64,000 nucleotides of DNA. It comes from Pseudanabaenaceae cyanobacterium SKYG29. Its GTDB lineage: Bacteria; Cyanobacteriota; Cyanobacteriia; Pseudanabaenales; Pseudanabaenaceae. This document shows, one piece after another, positions 36,104 to 46,559 of the stretch. The stretch's first letter is position 1; the number at the start of each line of letters is the position of its first letter. The notes under the pieces were generated by a model. It saw only the letters and a list, made by a program, of their open reading frames with translations, had not been told where the DNA came from and did no database searches. The stretch spans positions 62,001 through 126,000 of the forward strand of contig JANWWT010000005.1 of the NCBI GenBank assembly GCA_025055675.1. Direction: 5' to 3'. Both the position numbers and the translations under genes were made by a program.

Positions 36104-36510
36104 ACTCTCTTACTAGCTAATACTTTAATTTTAGTGATTAAGGTATCCCGCAATCTTTCGTAGTCCGTAGCTGTACCACTGGTAGGCTTGGGGAAGAAGT
36201 CTAGTGCCCCTGCTTGCATTAAATTGAAGATATTATCAACATCTGTGGGATGCACAGCATTGCTGATGACTAATACTGGACGGGGAAACTGTTGCATCAC
36301 TGCCTTAGTGAACTCTAAACCATCCATATTAGGCATTTGCAAATCTGTACAAATTACATCGGGATTCGTACGGGCAATTACCTGCAATCCCTCTACCCCA
36401 TCTGTTGCTGTACCTACTACTTCCACCTCCCCTGAAGAATTAATCAGCCGTTGGAGAATCTCCAAAGCCACGATCGAGTCTTCAATCAGCACTACCCTAA
36501 TCTTACTCAT
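36100..36510 (-). CDS. Stand-alone CheB-type receiver domain protein
   Basis: 136 residues, one receiver domain with acceptor Asp56 (VICTDLQMPNMDG) and Lys in FFPKPTSG. Its closest visible relative is the receiver of the adjacent CheB (both ...VVGTATDGV/NGI... and DVVCTD/DVICTD), not a CheY. It overlaps cheA upstream and cheB downstream by 4 nt each. It could be a phosphate sink, a competitor for CheB phosphorylation, or an output regulator; no evidence separates these. Confidence 0.9.
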   Translation of the reverse strand: MSKIRVVLIEDSIVALEILQRLINSSGEVEVVGTATDGVEGLQVIARTNPDVICTDLQMPNMDGLEFTKAVMQQFPRPVLVISNAVHPTDVDNIFNLMQAGALDFFPKPTSGTATDYERLRDTLITKIKVLASKRV

Positions 36511-38705
36511 GCAGCTAACCTCCTAATCGTACTTAACAACACACTTTGATCAAAATCACCTTTAGTAATGTAAGCATTAGCACCAGCTTTGAGTCCCCTT
36601 TCTCGGTCTTGGGCTTTAGCAAGGGTGGTGACAAGGATGATAGGAATTCTTGTGTTAGCTGACCTAATTCTTTGGGTCATTTCTATACCGTTGAGGTTAG
36701 GCATTTCTACGTCGGAAACCACCACATCAAATTTGTCCTGCTGAAACTTTTGCAGCCCATCCAACCCATCCACAGCAACAGTCACAAGATAACCTTCCTT
36801 TTCCAAGATACGTCTTAACTGAGTGCGAATCGGCAGAGAATCTTCTACTAGCAAAACTTTGAGGGGTGGCCTCTCTGGTGCTGTAAAACTATCTATGGAA
36901 GAGCAAGACTTACCGCTTAGCAATGCAGATACATTTAGGACATAACAAATACTGCCGTCACTGAGAAGAGTTGACCCTAACAGTTGTGGTGCCTTAACCA
37001 AGCTCACTTCCCGCAGTTGCACTTCTTGATAATCAGTAATGGCTTCTACAATTAAACCCTGCTTACTCTCGTTTGTCTGGACAATGACACAGGGGTAGAC
37101 CTTATGCCTACCGCTACGATGTTGCTGCAAAATATCTGCTAAAAAGCTAACAGGCAGATTCTGCCCTTGCCAAATAATCTGGGGTCGATCGGCTACCATT
37201 ACTACCTCCTCTGGTCGCACTAATAGGGAGGTTACTACATAATCGATCGGTATCCCATAGAAAACTCCGCTGCTCCTGACAACCAAGGTAGGAACAACAC
37301 TGCGGTTAGCTCTTAAAATTAGGCGGAATACACATCCAACTCCCACTTGGGATTCTAATCGAATTTGACCCTGTAAACGATTGATTGCATCCTTTACTAC
37401 GTCTAAACCAACACCTCTGCCAGAAATTTCACTGACCTCTGTTTTAGTAGAAAAGCCTGGACGAAATATGAGACTTTGTATCTCCTCCTTAGACATTAAA
37501 GCGAGTTCAGCAGGAGTAATAATACCTTTTTCTACAGCAGCCCGTCCAATTTTTTCTGTGTCCAGTCCCCGACCATCATCTGTTACCTCAATCAGGATTT
37601 CATTACCCTGCACCTTACCTACCAGGGATATATTGCCTGTAGCAGGCTTACCAAGAGCAACTCTTTCAGCAGGAGACTCTATACCGTGATCAATGGCATT
37701 GCGTAACAGATGGCTGAGGGGAGCTTTGATCTCCTCCAAAATCTTCCGATCGACGAGATTTTCTGCCCCTGTAATGGTGAAATTCACTTCTTTATTTTGA
37801 CTCTTGGCAATGTCTCTGACTGTGCGGGGGAACAAATTGAAAATAGTAGAAAATGGTAGTAGTTGTAACTCTCTAATGTCCTGAGCTAGTTGTTCTGCAA
37901 CCACCCTTAGACGAGTGCTATCATTTTCCAAGTTGGTCTGCAATTTGGGGAGAATTTCCCCTATACGGTTAAGAACAATCTCCTTCTGCTCACTTCTGCC
38001 AAGTATTACTTCTTCCCACAGCTGACTCAGACTACGCACTAGCTCTAATTGTCGACTCAAACGTTGCTGGGTAACTGCTATTTCTCCCGTGTATTGTAAA
38101 AGTGCATCTAGTTCAGATAACTCAACCCGTACTGTATCTAGTTGCTCAGGTTTAACTTCAATTTCAGGGGCAGTAGCAATCGGTTTAGTGTCTTTCTCTT
38201 CTTGGATTACCCTTTCCCTCTCCTGCGCTAATGCCAGAAGCGCTGCAAGGTCATCCTCACCTTCCTGAGATAGTTCTGGGACAGGAATTTCTGCTAGGGG
38301 AATCGGAGGAGTTGCTTCACTTTCTCCTAGAACTGCCATCATTTCCGCTGCAATGTGGAACGCACTGACATTGGCTGGTTCACCCGTTACTGCTTCCTGG
38401 GCGATTTTTTTGATAGCATCTAAACCTGTGAACAAGGTCTCAAATACACTAGGAGAAAATCGATGCGTACCTTGCTTAATACCACTGAGAATGTCTTCTA
38501 GGTGATGGGTAAGAGTCTCTGCATCTTTGACTCCCAACATCCGTGAGTCACCCTTCAGGGAGTGGGCGTGTCTTAGCAACTCCTCCAGCTTCTTTTGATC
38601 CTGAGGATTCCTTTCTAGGTGTAATAAGCCCTCCTCCAGCTTAGCTATATGCTCAGCACTAGCTACTTTGTAGAGGGATCGTAATTCCTCATCTTCTATC
38701 ATCAT
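36507..38705 (-). CDS. cheA: Chemotaxis histidine kinase CheA with C-terminal receiver
   Basis: 732 residues. Hpt domain with His48 (RHAHSLKGDSRMLG); dimerisation helices (about 195-280); HATPase with LSHLLRNAIDHGIE, DDGRGLD and GRGVGLDVV; CheW-like domain; C-terminal receiver VEDSLPIRTQ with Asp in VVSDVEMPNLNG. No separate CheY-binding P2 domain is evident; an acidic linker (about 140-195) takes that place. It starts 2 nt after the stop of the third MCP and overlaps the receiver gene by 4 nt. It should phosphorylate its own receiver, CheB, the small receiver and the PatA-like proteins. Confidence 0.94.
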   Translation of the reverse strand: MMIEDEELRSLYKVASAEHIAKLEEGLLHLERNPQDQKKLEELLRHAHSLKGDSRMLGVKDAETLTHHLEDILSGIKQGTHRFSPSVFETLFTGLDAIKKIAQEAVTGEPANVSAFHIAAEMMAVLGESEATPPIPLAEIPVPELSQEGEDDLAALLALAQERERVIQEEKDTKPIATAPEIEVKPEQLDTVRVELSELDALLQYTGEIAVTQQRLSRQLELVRSLSQLWEEVILGRSEQKEIVLNRIGEILPKLQTNLENDSTRLRVVAEQLAQDIRELQLLPFSTIFNLFPRTVRDIAKSQNKEVNFTITGAENLVDRKILEEIKAPLSHLLRNAIDHGIESPAERVALGKPATGNISLVGKVQGNEILIEVTDDGRGLDTEKIGRAAVEKGIITPAELALMSKEEIQSLIFRPGFSTKTEVSEISGRGVGLDVVKDAINRLQGQIRLESQVGVGCVFRLILRANRSVVPTLVVRSSGVFYGIPIDYVVTSLLVRPEEVVMVADRPQIIWQGQNLPVSFLADILQQHRSGRHKVYPCVIVQTNESKQGLIVEAITDYQEVQLREVSLVKAPQLLGSTLLSDGSICYVLNVSALLSGKSCSSIDSFTAPERPPLKVLLVEDSLPIRTQLRRILEKEGYLVTVAVDGLDGLQKFQQDKFDVVVSDVEMPNLNGIEMTQRIRSANTRIPIILVTTLAKAQDRERGLKAGANAYITKGDFDQSVLLSTIRRLAA

Positions 38706-38707
38706 AA

Positions 38708-40063
38708 TTAAATTTGCTCCTTCAATAACGATATGGAATCTGATAACTGCCCCAGAGCTAGTTTTACTTGATTAACACCACTAGCAGACTCCTGTGCCCC
38801 TAGATTAATCGCATTCATTGCTGATACTGCCTGCTGTACTCCTACTGCTTGCTGCTTAGCACTGAGGGTAATCTGTTGGACATTCATAGATATTGTTTGG
38901 GCAGCACTGACGATATTATGGAAAAATTCTAGCGTAATTTGGGCTAGCTGCATGCTCTCTGCCGCTGTTTTTGTTCCCTGGTCTGTAACCATCACAGTTG
39001 AGTTGATGGAGGCTTGAATGTCTTTAACTAAGTCACCAATTTTTTCTGCTGAGGCTTTACTTTGGTCAGCTAGTTTGCGCACCTCCTGGGCTACAACTGT
39101 AAAACCTTTCCCCTGCTCCCCTGCCCTTGCTGCTTCTACCGCGGCATTGAGCGCCAGTATGTTTGTTTGATTGGCAATGTCTGCTACAAGTTGGGAGACC
39201 GCAGAAATCTGGGCTGTTTGCTCACTAAGGTGCACAATTTTTTCTGCAATGGCGGTAACATTGTCCTTAACCAGGCTAATTCCCTGGATAGTTTTCTGAA
39301 CTGACTCACTTCCCGCCTGACACAATTCTAAACTCTTCTGGGCACTACTAGAAGCGGTAACTGCCTGCTCAGCTGATTGACGGGAAGATGCCCCTAGCTC
39401 CTCCATTGTGATGGTGGTTTGGTTAACAGAAACTGCTTGCTGGGAAATTACTTTTTCCTGCTCTACCATAGAACTGGAAATCTGGGCTGCTGTACTCGCA
39501 ATTTCAGCGGTTGTACGCACTAACAACTGTATAATTCCCCTGACAAGCACGATCGTTAAAATTATTGCCCCAAAGACCAAAACTGTGGAGATCAGTTCAA
39601 ATAGCCTCAATCTATTCTCCCGCTTTTTCGCCAAGTCCTCTGCTACTTTCACCGCCCGATCGGTGGTTTCAAAAAAGGACTCACTCAGGGCAAATAATTC
39701 TTTTGGATCAGGGTTAGGTTGGCTAACTAGCTCATCAATGGGACGAAATTCCCTCTGTACCTGTGTCATGATTTCTTGATAGCCTCGATCGTTAATTTTA
39801 GGCAAGCCAAGTTCCCGATCGCCGTTCAGCAATCCGTTGATTCTTTTGTTGGTTCTGTCCTTAAGTTTAGCAATCGTTTCAGGGTTACCACCAAACAACT
39901 TCAACTTGACTAACCTCTGTGTTCCCCCTCGCACTAAGCCTGACTGATTAACTACAGGTGCAATCTCTGTGATACTGTTAGCCAGAATGGTGACAATAAT
40001 TTCAATAATCCCAACAGCTACAATACTACCAACAACTACTGCCCCTTTAGTCTGAACTTTCAT
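38708..40063 (-). CDS. Methyl-accepting chemotaxis protein, PilJ-like sensor, no HAMP
   Basis: 451 residues. First membrane helix about 9-30, second about 155-180. The short periplasmic part begins [18 protein letters not shown], similar to the PilJ/NIT-type sensor of pilus receptors. After the second helix it passes straight into the signalling coiled coil ([22 protein letters not shown]) with no HAMP domain. The CheA-binding tip reads [20 protein letters not shown]. It differs from the other two MCPs mainly in its sensor. A 76-nt gap separates it from the MCP upstream. Confidence 0.92.
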   Translation of the reverse strand: MKVQTKGAVVVGSIVAVGIIEIIVTILANSITEIAPVVNQSGLVRGGTQRLVKLKLFGGNPETIAKLKDRTNKRINGLLNGDRELGLPKINDRGYQEIMTQVQREFRPIDELVSQPNPDPKELFALSESFFETTDRAVKVAEDLAKKRENRLRLFELISTVLVFGAIILTIVLVRGIIQLLVRTTAEIASTAAQISSSMVEQEKVISQQAVSVNQTTITMEELGASSRQSAEQAVTASSSAQKSLELCQAGSESVQKTIQGISLVKDNVTAIAEKIVHLSEQTAQISAVSQLVADIANQTNILALNAAVEAARAGEQGKGFTVVAQEVRKLADQSKASAEKIGDLVKDIQASINSTVMVTDQGTKTAAESMQLAQITLEFFHNIVSAAQTISMNVQQITLSAKQQAVGVQQAVSAMNAINLGAQESASGVNQVKLALGQLSDSISLLKEQI

Positions 40064-40139
40064 ATCTCCCAGAACCTCCTAGCATTGTAGTTATTGTTTC
40101 TAACATCTGTTGTAGGTTACAAAAGTAGTGAAGATAACA

Positions 40140-41618
40140 TTAAATTTGCTCCTTCAGCAATTGTGCCGACTCCGATAGTTGCTGGATAGCTGATTTGACT
40201 TGCGCCACACTGGCACTAGCTTCTTTCGCTCCCAAGTTAATCGCATTCATCGCCGACACTGCTTGTTGGACTCCCACCGCCTGTTGTTTGGCACTAAGGG
40301 CTATTTGCTGGGTACTGACCGCAATCGTTTCTACTGCCTTTACCAAGTTTTCAAACGCCCGCAAAGTCTCCTGGGCTAGTCGCATACTCTCATTGGCTGT
40401 CTTTGTCCCTTGATCAGTCACCATTACAGACGAATTGATCGAAGATTGGATTTCTCTGATGAGATTGCTGATTTTCTCGGCGGATGCCTTACTCTGGTCT
40501 GCCAGTTTACGTACTTCTTGAGCTACAACACCAAAACCCTTACCCTGCTCCCCTGCTCTAGCGGCTTCTACTGCAGCATTCAAAGCGAGAATGTTGGTCT
40601 GATTGGCAATGTCGGCCACCAGGTCAGATACTGTGGAGATCTGGGCAGTTTGTTCACTCAGTTGCACAATCTTCTCAGCGATCGATGTCACCGTATCTTT
40701 GACTGCAATGATACCTTGTAGTGTCCTCTGTACTGATTCGCTACCTGTATTACACAACTCCAAGCTTTTCTGAGCAGTGGAAGAAGAGGCAATGGCTTGT
40801 TCAGCAGACTGACGGGAAGAAGCTCCCAACTCCTCCATTGTAGTTGTAGTCTGATTGACAGAGACAGCCTGTTGTGAGATGACTTTTTCCTGCTCTGCCA
40901 TAGAAGCAGCAATCTGGGAAGTAATGCTGGCAAATTCTGCCACTGTTTTGTTGGTACCTTGGGCAATCGACTGAACTATAAGAACAGCCATCACTACACC
41001 AATCAGGATAGTTAGTATGAGGGCTGACAGTGCGTAATAAATAGTAAGATTAGCACTACGCACTACTAAATTTCGCTTAGATGTGTAGTTTTCTCGCGCT
41101 AGATTGGCAAGTTCGTCTGCAACTCTTCTAGTATCAGCTGCCAAGCTTTCCCTCTCATCTGAGTACCATAAATTTTCTGCTTCTGCCTTTTTACCAGTGG
41201 TTAATAGTTGGATGAACCGATCGTTAAGTTCCTGATTTTTGGCAAGTAGATTCTCTAGCTCCCTATACTTAGTTTCTATCACGGTGAAGTTCAGCAAGTT
41301 AGGTCTTGAGTCGACAATCTGTTGTATCTTAGCTAGATGGTCTCGTTGAACTTTGTTAAATTGGTCAATCCTTTCCACAGAAGTTGTTCGTTTGCCAGCC
41401 GCTAATAATAACTCAGCTAACTCGTAGTTAATAGCAGTGCCAGTTACTTGTGTCGCAAGTGACTCCTCAACCAACTGTTTACTCTGGTCTCTTTCCTGCC
41501 GATACCTGTTAGTATTCCTTGTTTCGTAAAAAACTAGGACTGTTGCAACTATAGATATAGCAATAGGGATAGAGTAGGCTACCAGAAATTTGCCCCTCAA
41601 TTTGAGACGATTAAGCAT
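40140..41618 (-). CDS. Methyl-accepting chemotaxis protein, four-helix sensor, no HAMP
   Basis: 492 residues. Membrane helices at about 10-28 and 192-215 enclose a helical periplasmic domain of ~160 residues (4HB/CHASE3-like by pattern: [28 protein letters not shown]). The signalling domain follows directly, without HAMP, and is nearly identical to that of the two neighbours ([33 protein letters not shown]). It ends LLKEQI like the next MCP, with no NWETF-type tether for CheR. Ligand unknown. Confidence 0.93.
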   Translation of the reverse strand: MLNRLKLRGKFLVAYSIPIAISIVATVLVFYETRNTNRYRQERDQSKQLVEESLATQVTGTAINYELAELLLAAGKRTTSVERIDQFNKVQRDHLAKIQQIVDSRPNLLNFTVIETKYRELENLLAKNQELNDRFIQLLTTGKKAEAENLWYSDERESLAADTRRVADELANLARENYTSKRNLVVRSANLTIYYALSALILTILIGVVMAVLIVQSIAQGTNKTVAEFASITSQIAASMAEQEKVISQQAVSVNQTTTTMEELGASSRQSAEQAIASSSTAQKSLELCNTGSESVQRTLQGIIAVKDTVTSIAEKIVQLSEQTAQISTVSDLVADIANQTNILALNAAVEAARAGEQGKGFGVVAQEVRKLADQSKASAEKISNLIREIQSSINSSVMVTDQGTKTANESMRLAQETLRAFENLVKAVETIAVSTQQIALSAKQQAVGVQQAVSAMNAINLGAKEASASVAQVKSAIQQLSESAQLLKEQI

Positions 41619-41649
41619 AGGCTATTGTTGTAACTCCCTTCATCAACAC

Positions 41650-43128
41650 CTAAATCTGATCCCTGAGAAATTGAGCTGATTCTGACAGTTGTTGGATAGC
41701 TGCCTTGACCTGGGCTACACTGGCACTGGCTTCTTTCGCCGCCAAATTGATGGCATTCATGGCAGACACTGCTTGCTGCACTCCCACTGCCTGTTGCTTC
41801 GAACTCAAGGCTATCTGCTGCGTGTTCATTGCGATCGTCTCCACTGCCTTCACTATGCTCTCAAACGCCTGCAACGTCTCCTGGGCTAGTCTCATACTTT
41901 CATTGGCTGTCTTTGTCCCCTCATCCGTCACCATCACTGTCGAGTTGATGGAAGACTGTATTTCTCTAATCAGATGGCTAATTTTGTCTGCGGATGCCTT
42001 GCTCTGGTCTGCCAGTTTGCGTACTTCCTGGGCTACGACAGCAAAGCCTTTGCCTTGCTCCCCTGCTCTGGCGGCTTCTACTGCTGCATTCAAAGCGAGA
42101 ATATTGGTCTGATTGGCGATGTCGGCTACCAGGTCAGATACTGTGGAGATCTGGGCGGTTTGCTCGCTCAGGTGGACAATTTTGTCTGCGATTGCCGTGA
42201 CCTTATCTTTGACTGTGCTGATGCCCTGGAGGGTTTTGTTGACGGAATCACTGCCTGTGTGGCAGAGTTCCAAGCTCTTTTGGGCGTTGGTAGAGGAGGC
42301 GATAGCTTGTTCAGCAGACTGACGGGAAGAGGCTCCCAACTCCTCCATCGTGGTTGTGGTTTGGTTGACAGATACAGCTTGCTGAGAGATAACTTTCTCC
42401 TGCTCTGCCATAGAAGCAGCAATCTCAGAGGTGATACTAGCAAGTTCTGTGGTGGTTTTACTAATGCTCCTGGTGACTAACCGAGTAATAAATACACCAG
42501 CTGCAGGGGAAACAAGTACCGTTAGTAACAAACCTAGTAGGGAGAATGTAATGCTGCGATTAAGCGCATTAGTCGTTAGCTGCCGCTTGAACGTTGAAGT
42601 TTCTCGAACTAATTTGTTAATCTCCTCAGTTAAGGATATAATCTGATCAATCAATTGTTGATGTTCAGAAGAAAACCACAACTTAGTTGCTTCTGCGAGT
42701 TTGCCATTGGTAGCTAAATCTAAAGTCCTTTGGCTAACCTGCTTATTCTTCAATATTAGTTCTTCCAAGCTGCGAATTTTATCCTTAACTTGATCAAAAT
42801 TAAGAAGATCAGGTTTAGCTCCAATTATCTCATTCTTCTTGCTTAGTAGTTCTTGTTGCCGTTTTCGTAGTTCATCCACCCGCCTTAGGTTGTCAGACTG
42901 TCGAGCGTTAGACAATAAATACTCGGTGACTTTGTGGTCAATGCTAGTTGTCACAAAACCATCCTCTAGCAGGAGAAACAAGAGATTGTTAGCAGTACGG
43001 CTATCTGTCAGGTACTTACGGGTATTCCTTATCTCCGCAAAAATTAACAGAGTAGAAAGGAAAGCAATAACGATCGGTATGGCATAGCCACTCAAAATTT
43101 TACCCCGTAACTTCAGTCGATCAAACAT
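41650..43128 (-). CDS. Methyl-accepting chemotaxis protein, four-helix sensor, no HAMP (paralogue)
   Basis: 492 residues, the same length and plan as the MCP at 40140: helix about 10-28, helical periplasmic domain, helix about 195-220, then the coiled-coil signalling domain without HAMP. The sensor shares the plan but little sequence ([20 protein letters not shown]...), while the signalling domain is almost the same residue for residue. This points to duplication followed by sensor divergence. It ends FLRDQI. It starts 16 nt after the double-CheW gene stop. Confidence 0.93.
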   Translation of the reverse strand: MFDRLKLRGKILSGYAIPIVIAFLSTLLIFAEIRNTRKYLTDSRTANNLLFLLLEDGFVTTSIDHKVTEYLLSNARQSDNLRRVDELRKRQQELLSKKNEIIGAKPDLLNFDQVKDKIRSLEELILKNKQVSQRTLDLATNGKLAEATKLWFSSEHQQLIDQIISLTEEINKLVRETSTFKRQLTTNALNRSITFSLLGLLLTVLVSPAAGVFITRLVTRSISKTTTELASITSEIAASMAEQEKVISQQAVSVNQTTTTMEELGASSRQSAEQAIASSTNAQKSLELCHTGSDSVNKTLQGISTVKDKVTAIADKIVHLSEQTAQISTVSDLVADIANQTNILALNAAVEAARAGEQGKGFAVVAQEVRKLADQSKASADKISHLIREIQSSINSTVMVTDEGTKTANESMRLAQETLQAFESIVKAVETIAMNTQQIALSSKQQAVGVQQAVSAMNAINLAAKEASASVAQVKAAIQQLSESAQFLRDQI

Positions 43129-43144
43129 AAGCTACCTCCCTCCA

Positions 43145-44122
43145 CTAGAGCTTACTGAGTACTTCCTGCAAGTTAACAATCGTAATTAATTCGCCTCCAA
43201 GTATAGCGGTACCCATAATTCCCTGTCTAGCTTCTTTGGCAATGTTCACTACTGTTTTATCCACATCAATATCAACTATGCCCCTAATCTCGTCTGTGGC
43301 AACGCCCACGTTTACCTTGTCAGAATGTACCACGATCGCTTTGTTTTTGTTTCGCTCAGTAGTCTTCAGACCCAAGAAGTTACGGATGTTGATAATGGTG
43401 AGGATTTCACTCCGCACATTGACTGTGCCCATCACAAATGGGGGGCTAAATGGAGTAGGGACAGGCTGTTCTAGGACTATAAATTCTCGCACCTCTTCTA
43501 TGGGAAACCCCATCAGTTCATTGTCTATTTCAGCAATAGCAAGGGGAAATTGTTCTCGGCTCTCTTCTATTTTCTGTTGGCTTAGGTTAATGCGCCGTTG
43601 ATAGAATACTGCTTGCTCTTGGGGGGTAGCAGTAGGAGCAAATCGGTTGTAAAAATCCCCTAAATCGTGGCTAACATCGACTGTGGCAACCTCACTCACA
43701 GCCAAAGGCGATCGGATGAGGGTAGCAGGATTGACTAGGGGCAAAACTGTATCACCTACTCTCCCCACACCCATTAGAAAGTTGCTCAGAGGAGGGCTAA
43801 ATGCCTCGCTAAGTTCCTCCGTCCGATCGGGGGTTATCTCCAGAATTTCCGCCACCCGCTCGACAATTACCCCGACAGCCACCCCTTCCACACTAACTAC
43901 TACCAGGTTATCCGTAACTTTACAGCTTGGCTCACCTACCCCCAACCGCTTAGCTAGATGTATTACTGGCAAAGTTTGCCCCCGCCGATCGACTATTCCT
44001 ATAACATCACCAGGAGCATCAGGTAGGGGTGTAATTTCTGGCAGCAGGAGAATTTCTTCCACTATTTCTAGGGGTAATCCATAGGTCTGGGCATGTAACC
44101 CTATTTGTAAATAACTAAACAT
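43145..44122 (-). CDS. Double CheW-domain adaptor protein
   Basis: 325 residues with two CheW-like domains. The first (1-150) has GLPLEIVEEIL, DVIGIVDRRGQTLPVIHL and VVVSVEGVAVGVIVERV. The second (195-325) has FPIEEVREFIVL, FVMGTVNVRSEILTIINI and NVGVATDEIRGIVDID. It should couple the MCPs to CheA; two domains could bridge neighbouring kinase units in an array. It overlaps the 3' end of the PatA-like gene at 44115 by 8 nt. Confidence 0.88.
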   Translation of the reverse strand: MFSYLQIGLHAQTYGLPLEIVEEILLLPEITPLPDAPGDVIGIVDRRGQTLPVIHLAKRLGVGEPSCKVTDNLVVVSVEGVAVGVIVERVAEILEITPDRTEELSEAFSPPLSNFLMGVGRVGDTVLPLVNPATLIRSPLAVSEVATVDVSHDLGDFYNRFAPTATPQEQAVFYQRRINLSQQKIEESREQFPLAIAEIDNELMGFPIEEVREFIVLEQPVPTPFSPPFVMGTVNVRSEILTIINIRNFLGLKTTERNKNKAIVVHSDKVNVGVATDEIRGIVDIDVDKTVVNIAKEARQGIMGTAILGGELITIVNLQEVLSKL

Positions 44123-45212
44123 ATGACCGAATTGCTTCCAGTAGCTCCTCTGGATTAACTGGCTTAGTCAGGTAGCGATTTGTGCCTGCTAAATGCCCCC
44201 TTGCCCGATCGATTAATCCATCTTTTGCTGTCAACATAATCACTGGGGTGTCCTTAAATTTGTTGATCTTGCGAATAGTACGACAGAACTCAAACCCATC
44301 AATTTCAGGCATGGTCACGTCCAGTAAAATCAGGTCAACCTGGGTACGATTGAGAATGCCCAATGCCTCCATGGCATTGGCAGTAGCAATAACTTCATAA
44401 TTTGGGGCAAGGGCTTTACTAAGCATTGAGCGGACGATCGGGCTATCATCTACAACTAAGATTACTGGAAGTGTTTTCAGGGAAACCTGCTTGGTGGCAT
44501 TACAAGTCTCTAGCCAATTTTGCTTGAACCAGAGATGGTATAGGGGAGCTAGGGTAAGTGGGTCTTGGTCTAGGGCTTCAGCAATGTCACCGATCGAGCG
44601 GATACCATCTACCCACCTTTGCAGGTGGCTAAGGGCAGTTTTATTGTCAATTGTTTCTAGTGCACCTGGGCGAACCCTGACTACGGTTTCAGGAGAACTT
44701 ATGACAGGGGCATATTTTTTCCATTTTTCTTGCCGTTGTTTTAGTTGAGTAATTATCTCGGTAATGGCGAAGCCATGGCGATCAACACTGTAAGCAATGT
44801 CTAGGTGCATCTGTGGCTCTGGATAAGCTGTGCAACGATACGGCAATAACCTCTCTAGGACAAGTATAACTTTGGTAAGGATAATTTTCTCTATGTTGTC
44901 CCAGGTGGTAGCACCAGTTTTGACAACCTCCGCTAAGCTTGCGTAAATTGAACCTCCATCCTCTGAAAAATTACCAAAACTAAACTTAATCGACTTACCC
45001 AAAATTTGGTACAGCCGCTTTGGGGTCAGCCTGTCATAATCAGCAAGTGTGAGCTGTCCTTCCTGCCAACTTAAAAAACATTGCCTGTCTATACCCTTAG
45101 CAATTACCCTAGTTGTGCCCGTGTAAGCGCAGGACTGTAGAGCTGATAGTATATCTACTAGGGTGCCAGTCTCTATATACTTTTCCATTTTGTTAGTTAT
45201 TACGTTATACAA
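44115..45212 (-). CDS. PatA-type response regulator (DUF4388-like domain + receiver)
   Basis: 365 residues. The N-terminal part (GTLVDILSALQSCAYTGTTRV, GQLTLADYDRL) is the PATAN/DUF4388-type domain of PatA and PixG. A helical middle follows, then a receiver from about 240: VVDDSPIVRSML, Asp in LILLDVTMPEIDGFEFC, Lys in YLTKPVNP. In the Synechocystis phototaxis (tax1/pix) operon a PatA-type protein is also the first gene. A 92-bp stretch of the receiver (44281-44372) is identical to 45443-45534 in the neighbouring paralogue. Confidence 0.9.
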   Translation of the reverse strand: MYNVITNKMEKYIETGTLVDILSALQSCAYTGTTRVIAKGIDRQCFLSWQEGQLTLADYDRLTPKRLYQILGKSIKFSFGNFSEDGGSIYASLAEVVKTGATTWDNIEKIILTKVILVLERLLPYRCTAYPEPQMHLDIAYSVDRHGFAITEIITQLKQRQEKWKKYAPVISSPETVVRVRPGALETIDNKTALSHLQRWVDGIRSIGDIAEALDQDPLTLAPLYHLWFKQNWLETCNATKQVSLKTLPVILVVDDSPIVRSMLSKALAPNYEVIATANAMEALGILNRTQVDLILLDVTMPEIDGFEFCRTIRKINKFKDTPVIMLTAKDGLIDRARGHLAGTNRYLTKPVNPEELLEAIRSYV

Positions 45213-45270
45213 CCCTCACTGTAATCCTTCCCACCCCACCCCCTCTCAACACACTATACAATGAGAAACG

Positions 45271-46407
45271 TTAATCTTGCAAGTGCTCCCGAATAGCAGC
45301 TAGCAGCTCATCTTGATTGATTGGCTTGGTCAGGTAGCGATTTGTGCCTGCTAAATGCCCCCTTGCCCGATCGATTAACCCATCTTTCGCCGTTAGCATA
45401 ATTACGGGTGTGTCTTTGAACTTGCTGATCTTGCGAATAGTGCGACAGAACTCAAACCCATCAATTTCAGGCATGGTCACGTCCAGTAAAATCAGGTCAA
45501 CCTGGGTACGATTGAGAATGCCCAATGCCTCCATCGCACTACTGGCACAAATCACCTCGTAGTCACTACTGAGAGTCTTGCGTAGCATCGATTGCACGAT
45601 CGGGCTGTCATCTACACTTAGAATCACAGGAACAGTCTTGGTTTTGGTTTCGCTAGGACTAGAGGCGTGGCGAATTTCGATCAAACCTTCCTCCACCCAG
45701 TGGTAGTAGAGGGGAGCTAGTACGAGGGGGTCTTGTTCCAAAGCTTCAGCAATGTCAGCGATCGTGCGCTGTCCGTCTACCCATTTTTCCAGATGTACGA
45801 GCGTAGCTTTGTGGGTAACTGCTTGTAACACACTGTCATGGACAACAGGAATGTCTTCCAGGGAGCGAATCACAGGGGCATACTGTCGCCATTTTTTCTG
45901 CCGCTGGGCTAGTTGCTGCAAGACCTCCTTACAGCTAAAGCGATGTTGACTATCACCAAAACCCAAGTTGATCCTCACGTTGGCTAGCACATCAATAGTA
46001 CAGGCATGAGGCAACAATCTCTCCAGGATAACTAGTACCCGTTGTAAGCAAAATTTCTCTATGTCTTCCCAGGTAATGGCTTTGGTGGACACGATCGTGT
46101 TAAGCACCTCGTAGGTGGAACCTCTGTCCAAGTCAACACGGCGAGACACAAAATCTAAGAGGGAATCAACATAGCCTAGCTTCAGGCTCTTGCCTAGGAT
46201 ATTAACCAAATCTCTGTTTGTGGGGATGTATTGATTGGCAAAGGTTAGATCACCATCCTGCAAGAAACAAAAATAGTGCAAATATTTACTCCCTGTGCAT
46301 TTGCTACTTACCTTGACTGCCCCTGTATACCCACCTTTCTGCAGCTCCAGCAGGGACTTGGTCAGGTTGTTTTCCTTGTGTACCACACTGTTCTCTGCCT
46401 TCGTCAC
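45271..46407 (-). CDS. PatA-type response regulator (paralogue)
   Basis: 378 residues with the same plan as the gene at 44115: DUF4388-like N-terminal domain (KSLLELQKGGYTGAVKV, GDLTFANQYIPT), helical middle (VDGQRTIADIAEALEQDPLVLAPLYYHW) and receiver with Asp in LILLDVTMPEIDGFEFC. The ORF begins with GTG at 46407; the first ATG lies further in. The N-terminal halves of the two paralogues differ much more than the receivers. It is the first gene after a 152-nt gap that holds the candidate promoter of the chemosensory operon. Confidence 0.9.
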   Translation of the reverse strand: MTKAENSVVHKENNLTKSLLELQKGGYTGAVKVSSKCTGSKYLHYFCFLQDGDLTFANQYIPTNRDLVNILGKSLKLGYVDSLLDFVSRRVDLDRGSTYEVLNTIVSTKAITWEDIEKFCLQRVLVILERLLPHACTIDVLANVRINLGFGDSQHRFSCKEVLQQLAQRQKKWRQYAPVIRSLEDIPVVHDSVLQAVTHKATLVHLEKWVDGQRTIADIAEALEQDPLVLAPLYYHWVEEGLIEIRHASSPSETKTKTVPVILSVDDSPIVQSMLRKTLSSDYEVICASSAMEALGILNRTQVDLILLDVTMPEIDGFEFCRTIRKISKFKDTPVIMLTAKDGLIDRARGHLAGTNRYLTKPINQDELLAAIREHLQD

Positions 46408-46462
46408 GAATTTACCCCTAATGATCCTTGTACTCTACACCTTAGAAACTATTCCTAACATT

Positions 46463-46484
46463 TGTCAAGTATATTTGTATACTT
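46463..46484 (-). promoter_or_regulatory. 18-bp perfect palindrome overlapping a TTGACA box, upstream of the patA/che operon
   Basis: AAGTATA-N4-TATACTT at 46467-46484 is a perfect inverted repeat. On the minus strand its last bases run into TTGACA (46463-46468), a consensus -35, about 55 nt before the PatA-like start. No good -10 at 16-18 nt is seen. A repressor bound here would cover the -35. In addition TAAGGGGAAAA occurs twice in the same gap, once just after the cheR stop and once about 45 nt on. Confidence 0.45.
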
Positions 46485-46559
46485 TTTGTAGTCTTATTAC
46501 TCTGTTATTTTCCCCTTATATCTGTTTGACTTAGTTTTATAATTATTTGACTTTTCCCC

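Noticed and set aside
41974-42480. 168-residue plus-strand ORF rich in Cys and Gly
   Set aside because: Antisense shadow of the MCP signalling domain; similar shadows occur opposite the other MCPs.
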